Shown: in pieces, positions 1 through 9,984 of the stretch
Position numbering within the stretch: the stretch's first letter is position 1
How the letters are laid out: each line of letters starts with the position of its first letter
Source: Cherax quadricarinatus
Taxonomy: Eukaryota; Arthropoda; Malacostraca; Decapoda; Parastacidae
Direction of reading: 5' to 3'
Assembly: GCF_038502225.1 (NCBI RefSeq)
Contig: NC_091340.1
Coordinates: 30,798,119 to 30,862,118 of the forward strand
DNA: 64,000 bases
The notes under the pieces: model-generated
What the model was told of the DNA's origin: nothing
Seen by the model: only the letters and a program-made list of their open reading frames with translations
Database searches by the model: none
Program-made: the position numbers and the translations under genes

Positions 1-596
1 GACCTCCCGCAGGAAGTTCTTCAACCCTATGTAGTCCCCTCTTTTATAGTCAGGCTTTTCCCATTCTACTCCTGTTATTCTCTCCACTTGCAGCTCTACT
101 ATGTATTCAAAGCACAGAACCACGTGGTCGCTAGCTCCTAGGGGACTCTCCTACTTGATGTCCTCAATGTCTGAGCTGCCCAGGGTGAACACAAGGTCCA
201 ATCTTGCTGGTTCATCCTCCCCTCTCACTCTGGTAGTGTCCTTAACATGTTGGTGCATGAGGTTTTCCAGCACCACGTCCAACATCCTGGCTCTCCATGT
301 TTCGGGACCCCCATGTGGCTCCAGGTTTTCCCAGTCAATCTCCCTGTGGTTGAAATCCCCCATAACCAGCAACTTTGCTCTGCTGGAGTGAGCTCTTCTT
401 GCCACATCAGCAAGTGTGTCCACCATTGCTCTGTTGCTCTCTTCATATTCCTCTCTTGGCCTCCTGCAGTTCTGTGGTGGATTATACATCACTGCAATGA
501 CCACTTTGTGTTCCCCAGACTGAAGTGTACCTGCTATGTAGTCTCTTTCTCCAGTCTCATCTATTCCTTCCATTTTCTCGAATTTCCATCTGTTTT
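1..596 (-). pseudogene. F1 LINE fragment: endonuclease C-terminal part and EN-RT linker
   Basis: Minus-strand remnant of ORF2 of LINE family F1, cut by the window edge at its 3' side. It encodes the C-terminal half of an EEP-type (APE-like) endonuclease: the GDFN motif (VMGDFNHREIDW) and the LDLVFT segment are visible. An in-frame TAG near 150-152 replaces the Tyr codon of the otherwise very similar copy at 28869-29465, so this copy is broken. By eye only about 14 bases differ from that copy over 0.6 kb, so both are young. The element's 5' side stops abruptly where (GT)n begins at 597. Inference: a 5'-truncated, inactive insertion. Confidence 0.85.
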
Positions 597-610
597 TTGT
601 GTATGTGTGT

Positions 611-655
<45 letters not shown>

Positions 656-706
656 TGTGTGTGTGTGTGTGTGCGTGTGTGTGTGTGTATGTGTGTGTGT
701 GTGTAT

Positions 707-745
<39 letters not shown>

Positions 746-861
746 TGTGTGTGCGTGTGTGTGTGTGTATGTGTGTGTGTATGTGTGTGTGTGTGTGCCT
801 GTGTGTGTGTATGTGTGTGTGTATGTGTGTGTGTGTGTGTGTGTGCGTGTGTGTGTGTGTA

Positions 862-899
<38 letters not shown>
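597..899. repeat. (GT)n microsatellite with GTAT/GTGA interruptions
   Basis: About 300 bp of GT dinucleotides with occasional A, C and GA interruptions. It fills the gap between the 5' truncation point of the preceding F1 fragment and the 3' tail of the next F1 copy. His-Thr or Cys-Val open frames across it are satellite translations, not genes. Confidence 0.97.
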
Positions 900-903
<4 letters not shown>

Positions 904-980
904 CACCTATTTGTACTTACCTATTTGTGGTTGCAGGGGTCGAGTCACAGCTCCTGGCCCCGCCTCTTCGCTGATTGCTA

Positions 981-2462
981 CTAGATCCTCTCTCTCCCTG
1001 CCCCATGAGCTCTATCATACCTCGCCTTAAAACTATGTATGGTTCCTGCCTCCACTACATTACTTTCTAGGCTATTCCAAGGCCTGACTACTCTATGACT
1101 GAAGAAATACTTCCTAACATCTCTTTGATTCATCTGAGTCTTCAACTTCCAATTGTGACCTCTTGTGTCTGTGTCCCATCTCTGGAACATCCCGTCTTTG
1201 TCCACCTCGTCTATTCCGCGCAGTATTTTATATGTCGTTATCATGTCTCCCCTGACCCTCCTGTCCTCCAGTGTCGTCAGGCCGATTTCCCTCAACCTTT
1301 CTTCATAGGACAATCCCCGTAGCTCTGGGACTAGTCTTGTTGCAAACCTTTGCACTTTCTCTAATTTCTTGACGTGCTTGACTAGGTGTGGATTCCAAAC
1401 TGGTGCTGCATACTCCAGTATGGGCCTCTCGTAGATGGTATACAGAGTCTTAAACGAATCCTTACTGAGGTATCGGAACGCTATCCGTAGGTTTGCCAGG
1501 CGCCCGTATGCTGCAGCAGTTATCTGATTGATGTGCGCCTCAGGAGATATGCTCGGTGTTATACTCACCCCCAGATCTTTTTCCTTGAGTGAGGTTTGCA
1601 GTCTTTGGCCATCTAAACTATATTGTGTCTGCGGTCTTCTTTGCCCTTCCCCAATCTTCATGACTTTGCATTTGGCAGGGTTAAATTCAAGGAGCCAGTT
1701 GCTGGACCAGGCTTGTAGCCTGTCCAGGTCTCTTTGTAGTCCTGCCTGATCCTCGTCCGATTTGATTCTTCTCATTAACTTCACATCATCTGCAAACAAA
1801 GACACTTCTGAGTCTATCCCTTCCGTTATGTCGTTCACATATACCAAGAACAGCACAGGTCCTAGGACTGACCCCTGTGGAACCCCGCTTGTCACAGGCG
1901 CCCACTCTGACACCTCGTCACGTACCATGACTCGTTGTTGCCTCCCTGTCAGATATTCTCTGATCCATTGCAGTGCCTTTCCTGTTATGTGTGCCTGGTC
2001 CTCTAGCTTTTGCAGTAACCTCTTGTGAGGAACTGTGTCGAAGGCCTTCTTGCAGTCCAAAAATATGCAGTCGATCCACCCCTCTCTCTCTTGTCTTACT
2101 TCTGTCACCTTGTCATAAAACTCTAGTAGGTTTGTGACACAGGATTTTCCTTCCCTGAAACCGTGCTGGTTGTCAATTATACACTTGTTTCTTTCCAGGT
2201 GCCCCACCACTCTCCTCCTGATGATCTTCTCCATGACCTTGCATACTATACACGTTAGTGATACAGGTCTGTAGTTTAGTGCCTCATGTCTGTCTCTCTT
2301 TTTAAAAATTGGGACTACATTTGCCATTTTCCATACCTCAGGGAGTTGCCCAGTTTCAAATGATGTGTTGAAGATCTTTGTTAATGGCTCACACAATATC
2401 TGCTCCCTCTTTAAGGACCCATGGAGAGATGTTGTCTGGTCCCACCGCCTTTGAGGTGTCAA
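981..2462 (-). pseudogene. F1 reverse transcriptase (RT_1 type), 3' two-thirds of ORF2
   Basis: Open frame of 493 residues encoding the RT fingers-palm and C-terminal domain of F1. Visible motifs in order: NYRPVSLTC, QHGFREGKSC, FLDCKKAFDTVPHKR (catalytic Asp plus AFD), SGVPQGSVLGP, SLFADDVKLM (catalytic FADD), and the C-terminal signature SYEERLREIGLTTLEDRR. All catalytic residues are present, but the frame is cut off from its endonuclease by a frameshift near 2465, so it cannot make complete ORF2 protein. The apparent N-terminus is only where the shifted frame opens. Product role in the family: target-primed reverse transcription of LINE RNA. Confidence 0.88.
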
Positions 2463-2742
2463 GTTCGCATAGCAGCTTCTTCACCTCCTCCTTGGTTATA
2501 TGTACCTCATCCAGCACTTGCTGGTGTGCCCCCCTGTTCTGATTTCTTGGAGTCCTACTGGTTTCCACTGTAAATACCTCTTAAATCTTGTGTTGAGCTC
2601 CTGACAATCCTCTCGGTCGTTTCTTGTGAATTCCCCATCACCCTTCCTCAGTCTGATTACCTGGTCCTTGACTGTTGTTTTCCTCCTGATGTGGCTGTAC
2701 AACAGCTTCGGGTCAGTCTTTACTTTTGATGCTATGTCATTT

Positions 2743-3981
2743 TCATATTGTCTCTGAGCCTCCCTTCTTATTATTTCTGGCTCTTCGGCTGATTTCTTTA
2801 TTTTCCTGAGTTCTCTGTCTTCTGTACCTTTTCCATTCTCTAGTACACCTAGTTTTTGCCTCCCTACACCTTTGGGTGAACCAAGGACTCGTTATGGTTT
2901 TCCCATTATTTCTGTTTCCCTTGGGAACAAACCTATCCTCTGCCTCCTTGCATTTTGTTGCCACATAGTACATCATTTCTTGTACTGGTTTTCCTGTCAG
3001 TTCCCTCTCCCACTGAATGTCTTGAAGGAAGTTCCTCATGCCTGAGTAATTCCCCTTTTTGTAGTTTGGTTTTTCCCACCCTATTCCTGCTACTCTCTCC
3101 ACTTGGAGCTCAACTATGTAGTCGAAGCACAGAACAACATGATCACTAGCTCCCAGGGGCCTTTCATACATGATACCCTCGATGTCCGAACTACTCATGG
3201 TGAATACAAGGTCCAACCTTGCTGGTTCATCCTCTCCTCTCTCTCTGGTAGTGTCTCTAACATGTTGATGCATGAGGTTTTCCAGTACCACATCCATCAT
3301 CTTGGCTCTCCATGTTTCGGGACCCCCATGGGGCTCCAGGTTTTCCAAGTCAATCTACTTGTGATTGAAATCACCCATAACTAGTAACTTTGCTCCCCCC
3401 ATGTGTGCTCTCCTGGCCACCTCGGCTAGTGTGTCGATCATTGCTCTGTTGCTCTCATCGTATTCTTCTCTTGGCCTCCTGCAGTTCTGTGGTGGGTTGT
3501 ACACTACTGCAATTATCACCTTATGTCCCTCAGACTGGATTGTTCCTACTAAGTAGTCCCTTTCGCCCGTGCCATCCATTCCTTCCATTTTCTCAAAACC
3601 CCACTGGTTTTTAATGAGCAGTGCAACTCCTCCTCCCCCTCTCCTCCCTCTGTCTTTCCTGAGGATTTGATATCCGGATGGAAAGATTGAATCTGTTATT
3701 ATTCTGGTGAGTTTTGTTTCTGTGAGTGCTATTATGTCTGGGGATGTCTCTTTGATTCTTTCGTGCCACTCCTCATACTTGTTTGTTATTCCATCTGCAT
3801 TTGTATACCACACCTTCAACTTCTTTTCTAAGACTGTGGTCTGGGAGGTATATTGGGGTTGGGGAAGTGGGAGACCTGGTAAGGAACTATGGGTTGTTGC
3901 TGTGGGGGTGGAGTTTGTAATGTAGTGGGTGGGGGCATTGGATGTGGCATGGGTGTTTTGATTTAGAGTGTTTGGTTGCAC
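2743..3981 (-). pseudogene. F1 EEP endonuclease and linker, broken
   Basis: Two consecutive same-frame segments (3981-3355 and 3354-2743) separated by one TAG that replaces the Glu codon after GDFNHK. The endonuclease shows the N-terminal NADG, the TETK segment with the catalytic Glu, VMGDFNH, LDLVFT and GASDH. This is the fold that nicks target DNA at the start of LINE insertion. After the linker a small deletion near 2745-2760 shifts the frame before the RT. No ATG opens the frame at 3981; it overlaps the end of ORF1 by about 19 nt in a different frame. Confidence 0.83.
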
Positions 3982-4334
3982 TGGGGTTGACCTGGTTGGG
4001 AGGCTTCTATAGGAAGTTGTGAGGGAGGCTGTATTTGATTTTCTTCCTGGGTCTGGGATCTCCTGTCTGTCTTCTCCATCCCCTCTCTTTCCTCCTTTCG
4101 CCTTTGTACCATCTCTCTCAGTTTCTGCCTTTCTTCTTGTGTTTTGTCGTGGTCGAGATACACCTTCCCGTATGCCGTCATGTCCCTTAATCGTGCTTTC
4201 TCCTGCAGGATCCTGGTCCGAGTCGCTTCTGCCTTGAAGGTCACTCTCACTGGCCGGGTTCTTTTTTTTACAAACCCCCCTATTCTCCGAAAAATTTCCA
4301 GCTGGGTCATATCGTCTTCTCCTATTGCTTTCAT
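3963..4334 (-). pseudogene. F1 ORF1 protein, C-terminal part (candidate)
   Basis: A 123-residue frame opening at an ATG (4334) and ending 19 nt inside the start of the endonuclease frame. It is basic and helical in look: [18 protein letters not shown] is followed by a charged stretch (QEERQKLREMVQRRKEER) and a Gln/Pro-rich end. The position just before EN and the charged, probably coiled-coil composition fit the RNA-binding ORF1 protein of LINEs, but no zinc knuckle is seen, so the assignment rests on position and composition. Sequence upstream is cut by (GT)n at 4425, so the N-terminal half is missing. The ORF1/ORF2 overlap suggests reinitiation or frameshifting. Confidence 0.55.
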
Positions 4335-4424
4335 GATGCTTTCAATTGCTTTTTTTTTCCTTGTTTTCTTGCTTCATATGTTTCCCCTTCGACTTCCTGG
4401 AGCCCATACACAAAGACTGACCTG

Positions 4425-4456
4425 TGTGTGTGTGCGTGTGTGTGCGTGTGTGCGTG

Positions 4457-4519
<63 letters not shown>

Positions 4520-4524
4520 GTGCG

Positions 4525-4564
<40 letters not shown>
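4425..4564. repeat. (GT)n microsatellite with GC interruptions
   Basis: GT dinucleotide run with regular GTGC steps, directly against the 5' edge of the F1 copy at 900-4424. Confidence 0.97.
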
Positions 4565-4568
<4 letters not shown>

Positions 4569-4869
4569 AATAAAAACCTCCATATGAGGTTTCTTGATCA
4601 AGAAATTTGATTTTGGTTATATTTCTTTTTTTTTTTTCATTGTCCATAAATTTGAGAAAAACGTAAGTTATCACATTCTTAAACCAGTTATCAGAAATAA
4701 ATATATTTTCCTTATGAACTTTAAGTTTATATAAGGCAAAGAAATATGTTAAAAATTATATATAATTATTTTTATGTACCGGTTCCTTGAAACATGAAAA
4801 TTATTTCAAGGGTTCTGCAAGGGTTCTACAAGGGTTCTGCAACAGTTCTGCAAGGGTTCTAAGAAGCAG
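4565..4869. other. AT-rich spacer with a short 12-bp repeat
   Basis: No gene seen. The left part is AT-rich unique sequence. At about 4809-4862 a degenerate 12-bp unit (AAGGGTTCTGC-like) repeats four to five times just before the F2 LINE fragment. Confidence 0.7.
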
Positions 4870-6235
4870 GATTGCAAAGCACTAGGACTCCCAACAATTG
4901 CACAATCCAGGGCAACATGGTCGTGGATGCACTGGAAAACAAACAGAATGCGGATGTAGTATACACAGATTTTGCAAAAGCCTTTTACAAGTGCGACCAT
5001 GGTGTAATAGCACACAAAATGCGTACTATAGGGATAACTGGCAAAGTAGGCAGATGGATCTTCAACTTTCTAACCAATCGCACACAAAGAATAGTGGCAA
5101 ACAGAATTAAATCGGAAGCTGCTTTAGTGAGGAGCTCTGTCTCACAAGGCACAGTACTCGCCCCTATCCTGTTCCTCATCCTCATATCAGACATAGACAG
5201 AGATGTAAACCATAGCACTTTATCATCTTTTGCAGACGATACTATGATCTGCATGAGAGTGTCATCCATCGAGGACACTGTTAACCTCCAAGAAAGTATA
5301 AACTAAGTTTTCCAATGGGCAACAGAGAACAATATGATGTTCAATGAAGACAAATTCCATCTACTCCGTTATGGAAAACTGGAGGAAACAATAGCGAGAA
5401 CTGAGTATACTACAAACTCTAATCACACAATAGAGCGGAAAAGTAATGTGAAGGATCTAGTAGTGGTAATGCCCGAGGATCTCACCTTCAAGGATCACAA
5501 CAATGCCACTATCGCATCTGAGAGGAAACTAATAGGATGGATAATGAGAATATTCAAAACAAGAGATGCCAAGCCAATAATAATCTTTTTTAAATCACTT
5601 GTTCTTTCTAGGCTGGAATACTGCTGTACATTAACATCTCCATTCAAGGCAGGTGAAATTGCAGAGCTAGAGAAAGTACAGAGAACTATTACAGCACATG
5701 TAAGTTCCATCAAACACCTTAACTACTGGGAACACTTGGAAGCACTTGACTTGTACTTACTGGAGTGCAGGCGAGAGAGATACATCACAATCTACACCTG
5801 GAAGATTCTGAAGTAACTGGTCCCTAATCTGCACACAGAAATCACTCCCTACAAAAGCAAAAGACTTGGCAGGCGATGCAACATATTCACAGTGAAAAAT
5901 AGGGATGCCATTAGTACACTAAGAGAAAACACAAGTGTCCGAGGCCCAAGACTGTTCAACAGCCTCCCACCAGCCATAAGAGAAATTACCAATAGACCCC
6001 TGGCTGTCTTCAAGAGAGAACTGGACAGATACCTAAAGTCAGTACAGGATCAGCCAGGCTGTGTTTCGTGCACTGGACTACGTGCGGCCAACAGTAACAA
6101 CCTCGTTGATCAGGCCCCGATCCACTGGGAGGCCTGGTCATGGACCGGGCCACTGGGACGTTGATCCCTGGAAGGTCCTCCAGGAAGACTCCAGGTAGAA
6201 TCTGTGATGTAGTCCACTATGCTTGAGAGGTCGCT
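4870..6235 (+). pseudogene. F2 LINE reverse transcriptase, decayed, with 3' end
   Basis: Plus-strand remnant of a second LINE family. Three adjacent frames (4872-5306, 5334-5816, 5892-6164) together show an RT palm and C-terminal domain: VVYTDFAKAFYKCDH (motif A region), SVSQGTVLAP (replacing VPQGTVLAP), SSFADDTMI (FADD catalytic motif), SRLEYCC, ELEKVQR, RGPRLFNSLP and a C-terminal DRYLKSVQDQPGC. In-frame stops after 5306 and 5816 break it. The 3' UTR has a GGTCATGGAC and CCTCCAGG signature shared with 3' ends at 50680, 57740 and 63245. The N-terminal fingers are missing; comparison with the copy at 6841-7160 shows an internal deletion right after CACAATCCAGGGCA near 4915. Confidence 0.82.
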
Positions 6236-6489
6236 AAGGGAGACCTAATTTAACCATTTAAATGGTCACACCTTGCCTTGGCAAATAGCTGTCAGACACG
6301 CCTTTCGGATCAAGTCTGATGTCTTTTGTTCTTGATGGCGTCAGATCTCGGCGTCAGGTCAAAAAACGTGGTGCACACCCCATTGTGGGGGTGATTTGAG
6401 GACTACATAAGCCCAAGGAACAGCTGAGCAAGGGGATTCTAGAGAAGATGCTACTGGTGTGCAGGGCTCGGGAGAGGGCTGCTGGAGAA
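6236..6489. other. Spacer without recognised content
   Basis: Unique-looking DNA between F2 fragments of opposite orientation. I see no gene, RNA or known repeat in it. Confidence 0.5.
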
Positions 6490-6499
6490 TCTCTGGAGG

Positions 6500-6840
6500 A
6501 GACATAGTGGTCCAGTAGATGTGAGAGGAAGCAACAATCATTCAAGACCATGTCATAGTGGTCCAGTAGATGTGAGAGAGGCAGCACCAACAAACCAAGA
6601 CCATGTCATATTGGTCCAGTAGTTGTGAGAGGCAGCAACGACCATCCAAGACCATGTCATAGTGCTCCAGTAGTTGTGAGAGGCAAGAGTAACCATTCAA
6701 GACCATGATATAGTGGTTCAGTAGTTGTGAGAGACAGTAGCAACCATCCAAAACTATGTCATAGTGGTCCAGTAGTTGTGAGAAGCAAGAGCGACTAAGA
6801 CCATGATGTAGTGGTCCAGTAGTTGTGAGAGGCAGGAGCG
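6500..6840 (-). repeat. 51-bp minisatellite inside F2 reverse transcriptase coding sequence
   Basis: About seven units of 47-53 bp, each with a TGGTCCAGTAG core (about 6507, 6556, 6609, 6660, 6711, 6765, 6812). On the minus strand a 51-bp unit is 17 codons and repeats the peptide CLSQLLDHYDMVL. That peptide is the continuation of the RT segment HGFRAGRSC encoded just to the right (6841 onward), so the array is an expansion of a piece of the LINE's own coding sequence. Confidence 0.85.
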
Positions 6841-8008
6841 ACCTGCTCTAAACCCATGGTGCCCTGGGTTGTGCAATTGCTGGGTATCCAAGTGGTTGAT
6901 GATCTTGCTTCTAAGAACCCTTTCAAGGACTTTTATGATATGGGACATGAGTACTATCACTCCATAACTCTTTGCAAATGGTTTATTGTCACTTTTGTGG
7001 AGTGGTACTATGTCTGCTGTTTTTAGTAACTGCTGGATGACTCCCGTGTCTATGCTCCCTCTCAGTAGAATATTTAAGGCAGGTGAGAGGTGTTTCCTGC
7101 AGTTCTTGGTGAACACAGAGTTCCACCAGTCTGGGCCTGGGGCAGAGTGATTTTTCAAAGTTCAGTGGTGTTACTATTATATCAGAAATTCCGGAAATAT
7201 AAACCAAATTTTGAGTCTCAGTTATGAAAAAATCATTCAGATCATCGACGTTAGTCTGATTAACAGTTCACTAAACAGTGAATCCTATTGATAGTTCCGT
7301 GTCTCTCTTATTTTTTTGTTGTACGTCCGACCTTGTTTAAGCAAGGATACAATATTGGATGTGGTTTTTGACTAGATTTGGCATAAGAAAAGAAATATTC
7401 TAGGAATTTCTTTCAATTTCATTTATTGTTTTAAGTTCTTTCTGTGTTTCCTGGCTTCTGTATGAGTCATGTAACTTAAGTTCAATATTTTCTATTTCTT
7501 TAGCCAGTGCCTCCTTCCATATTTCAAACTTACTGATGGAAAAGGTCTGTAATTCTTTGCCTCACTTGTAGAGGGAGCATCTCTCCCTTTCTAGTTTACA
7601 TCTTCCTCCTTAGTGGAATGTGCCTTGAGCACACGTCGAGTACCACACAGTTAGTTCTTTATAGGATATCCTTCTGGGATATCTTCCCAGCATATTTCAC
7701 TGAGGACATGGTTAAATTGATCCCAATGGATGTTCTTGCTACTGACATTAAATTTGTTGAAGGCATCCTCATAACTGATCACATTTTGCTGGTCAGGACT
7801 CCTGTGTTTACATGTCTGTTCTTCGAGAAGGTTGTGATCCGAATTTATTGTGTCTAATACTGTTACATTTCATACCAGTCTCTTATTATCAGCGAAGATG
7901 AAGTGAAGTGTATCTTCCAGTCTTGTTGGCTCCGCTGTTTGTTGGCTAAAGGTGAGTATATTGCAGAGAATAATGTGTTTGAGAATTTTCATCTGAGCTG
8001 TCTCCGGG
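6841..8008 (-). pseudogene. F2 LINE, EN C-terminus to RT fingers, decayed
   Basis: Minus-strand relic. The 6841-7160 part encodes the start of the RT (SAPGPDWW, TADIVPLHKSDNK, LERVLRSKIINHL, HGFRAGRSC). The 7160-7600 part corresponds to the EN-RT linker and has no long frame. At about 7830-7960 the end of an EEP endonuclease can be read (TRLEDTLHFIFADN, then VLDTINSDHNLLEE with the SDH motif). Many stops make it a fossil. It ends at 8008 against a 33-bp piece of F1 3' end. Order and strand show one F2 insertion whose downstream RT is replaced by the 51-bp array. Confidence 0.7.
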
Positions 8009-8041
8009 GGGTTGCAGGGGTCGAGTCACAGTTCCTGGCCC
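8009..8041 (-). mobile_element. F1 3'-end microfragment
   Basis: Only about 33 bp of the F1 3' UTR (GGTTGCAGGGGTCGAG to TGGCCCC) joined directly to satellite on its 5' side. The tail units are absent. It is one of at least nine ultra-short F1 copies in the window. Confidence 0.75.
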
Positions 8042-8270
8042 CAGTGTGTGTGTGTATGGGAGTGCGTGTACGAGAGTGTATGTGTATGAGAATGTATGTA
8101 TGGGAGTATACGTGTGTGTATGAGTGCATGTGTATGAGAATGTATTTATGTATGAGTGTATGTGTGGGTATAAAAGTGAATGTGGGTGTGTGAGTATATG
8201 TGTGTATGAGATCATATATGTGTATGAGAGCAAATGTGTGAATGAATGTGAGTATGAGATTACACATGTG
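8042..8270. repeat. GTGTATGAGA-type satellite
   Basis: Imperfect repeats of GTGTATGAGA and GTGTATG. The same satellite type fills 8327-8560, 9985-11328, 12177-12925 and 14673-17790, always between F1 copies. Confidence 0.93.
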
Positions 8271-8326
8271 TACTCATTTGTAGCTGCAGGGGTCTAGTCA
8301 CAGCTCCTGGCCCCGCCTCTTTACTA
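8271..8326 (-). mobile_element. F1 3'-end microcopy with tail
   Basis: Tail (TACTCATTTGTAG on the plus strand) plus about 45 bp of 3' UTR, lying within GTGTATGAGA satellite on both sides. It is an extremely 5'-truncated F1 copy. Confidence 0.82.
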
Positions 8327-8560
8327 GCCCCAAGAGCAGTGTATATGTGCATGAGGGTGTACATGTGTGTATGAATGAGTGTGTGTATGAGAATGTATGA
8401 GTGTATGAGAGTGCATGCGTGTATGAGTATGTATGTGTGCATGAGATTGTATATGTGTATGAGAGTGTATGTGTGCATGAATGAGTGTGTATGAGAGTGT
8501 ATGTGTGTATGAGAGTGTATGTGTGTATGAGAGTGTATATGTCAATGAGAGTGTATGAGT
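8327..8560. repeat. GTGTATGAGA-type satellite
   Basis: Continuation of the same satellite on the other side of the F1 microcopy. Confidence 0.93.
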
Positions 8561-9597
8561 GTACTCACATAACTGTACTCACCTAATTGTGGTTGCAGGG
8601 GTCGAGATTCAGCTCTTGGCCCCGCCTCTTCACTGACCGCTACTGGGTCCTCCATCTCCCTGCTCCAGGAGCTTTATCATACCTCGTCTTAAAACTATGT
8701 ATAGTTCCTGCCTCCACTACATCGCTTGCCAGACTATTCCACTTCCTAACAACTCTATGACTGAAGAAATACTTCCTAACATCCCTTTGACTCATCTGAG
8801 TCTTCAGCTTCCAATTGTGACTCTTTGTTTCTGTGTCCCTTCTCTGGAACATCCTGTCTCTGTCCACCTTGTCTATTCCACGCGGAATTTTGTATGCCGT
8901 TATCATGTCTCCCCTGACCCTCCTGTCCTCCAATGTCGTCAGACCGATTTCCCTTAACCTTTCTTCGTAGGACATTCCCCTTAGTTCTGGAACTAGCCTT
9001 GTTGCAAACCTTTGCACTTTCTCTAATTTCTTGACGTGTTTGAACAGGTGTGGGTTCCAAACTGGTGCTGCGTACTCCAGTATGGGCCTGACGTACACAG
9101 TGTATAAAGTCTTGAACGATTCCTTACTGAGGTACCGGAACGCTATTCTCAGGTTTGCCAAGCGCCCATATGCCGCAGCAGTTATCTGGTTAATGTGTGC
9201 TTCTGGCGATGTACTCGGTATTATACTCTCTCCTAGGTCTTTCTCCTTGAGTGAGGTTTGCAATATTTAGCTTCCTAGCCTATACTCTATCTGCGGTCTT
9301 CTTTGCCCTTCTTCGATCTTCATGACTTTGCATTTGGCGGGGTTAAATTCTAGGAGCCAGTTTCTGGACCACACATCCAGCCTGTCCAGGTTTCTTTGTA
9401 GACCTGTCTGGTCCTCATCTGATTTAATTCTCCTCATTAACTTCACATCATCTGCAAACAGTGACACTTCTGAGTCTATCCCTTCCGTCAAGTTCACATA
9501 TACCAAGAATAGCAATGGTCCCAGGACTGACCCCTGTGGGACCCCGCTCGTCACCAGCGCCCACTGTGATACCTCATCACGGACCATGACTCGCTAA
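8561..9597 (-). pseudogene. F1 LINE, 5'-truncated, RT C-terminal half
   Basis: Minus-strand F1 copy with tail units at 8561-8600. Frames 9587-9267 and 9263-8640 encode the RT from DEVSQWALVTSGVPQGSVLGP through SLFADDVKLM to the C-terminal SYEERLREIGLTTLEDRR and HRVVRKWNS. The catalytic FADD is present. A stop at 9267-9269 and loss of two residues from the VNDMTEG segment mark decay. The copy ends at 9597 in the middle of the RT, joined to three 3' ends of another LINE. Confidence 0.87.
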
Positions 9598-9984
9598 TGG
9601 ACTAATCCTGGGGGGAGGGGACATGTACCTGATTTGCATGGGTCAGCAGGCCTGTTGCAGTGTTCCTTCTTTCTTATGTTCTTATGAGTGGGTGTTGGTG
9701 GGTGTGAAATGGACCTGACCAGCTACTAGGTCGGAGAGAGTGCTCTTCCCTTAAGTGACGTGTCTGACCTCACTAGGTCAAAGCATTGGCTAATGCCGGA
9801 GGGGAGAATTGGAGCTGCCTCGTATAGACCAGTAGACCTGATGCAGTGTTCCTTATTTCTTATGTTTTTATATTCTTATGAGGGCAAATATTCTATTAGT
9901 GGGATGGATCTGTGAGGGACCTGCCTAGTATGGGCCTGCAGGCCTCCTGCAGTGTTCCTCCTTTCTTATGTTATTATGTTCTTA
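9598..9984 (+). mobile_element. Three F3 LINE 3' ends in a row
   Basis: The segment carries three copies of a GCAGTGTTCCT(T/C)CTTTCTTATG-like 3' end (about 9644-9686, 9823-9872, 9920-9985), each followed by short TTCTTATG units. The same 3' end closes the F3 LINE at 50597-50650. An 8-bp tail repeat of this kind is usual for CR1-type LINEs. The DNA between the three ends is not recognised. Confidence 0.6.

Larger units (their letters stand above)
900..4424 (-). mobile_element. F1 LINE, near full-length, decayed copy
   Basis: Non-LTR retrotransposon on the minus strand. In element order it has an ORF1 C-terminal part (4334-3963), an endonuclease (3981 to about 3180), a linker, a reverse transcriptase (about 2460-981), a short 3' UTR and a tail made of two AGGTGAGTA-type units at 900-930. 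The tail is not poly(A), which recalls CR1-type LINEs; the exact clade (CR1/Jockey group) is not certain. Its 5' edge meets (GT)n at 4425. ORF2 is broken by a nonsense codon at 3355-3357, a frameshift near 2745-2760 and another near 2465. Confidence 0.88.

Noticed and set aside
101..391. Antisense frames over F1 copies (for example 27031-27822, 28533-29009, 31693-32127)
   Set aside because: They are shadows of the minus-strand LINE ORF2; the motifs and codon sense are only on the other strand.
151..906. Long His-Thr or Cys-Val open frames over (GT)n/(AC)n tracts here and at 4340-4670, 10464-11335, 14646-17826, 29729-30028, 32718-33622 and 36291-36763
   Set aside because: They are translations of simple repeats open in several frames on both strands; no start or composition supports genes.
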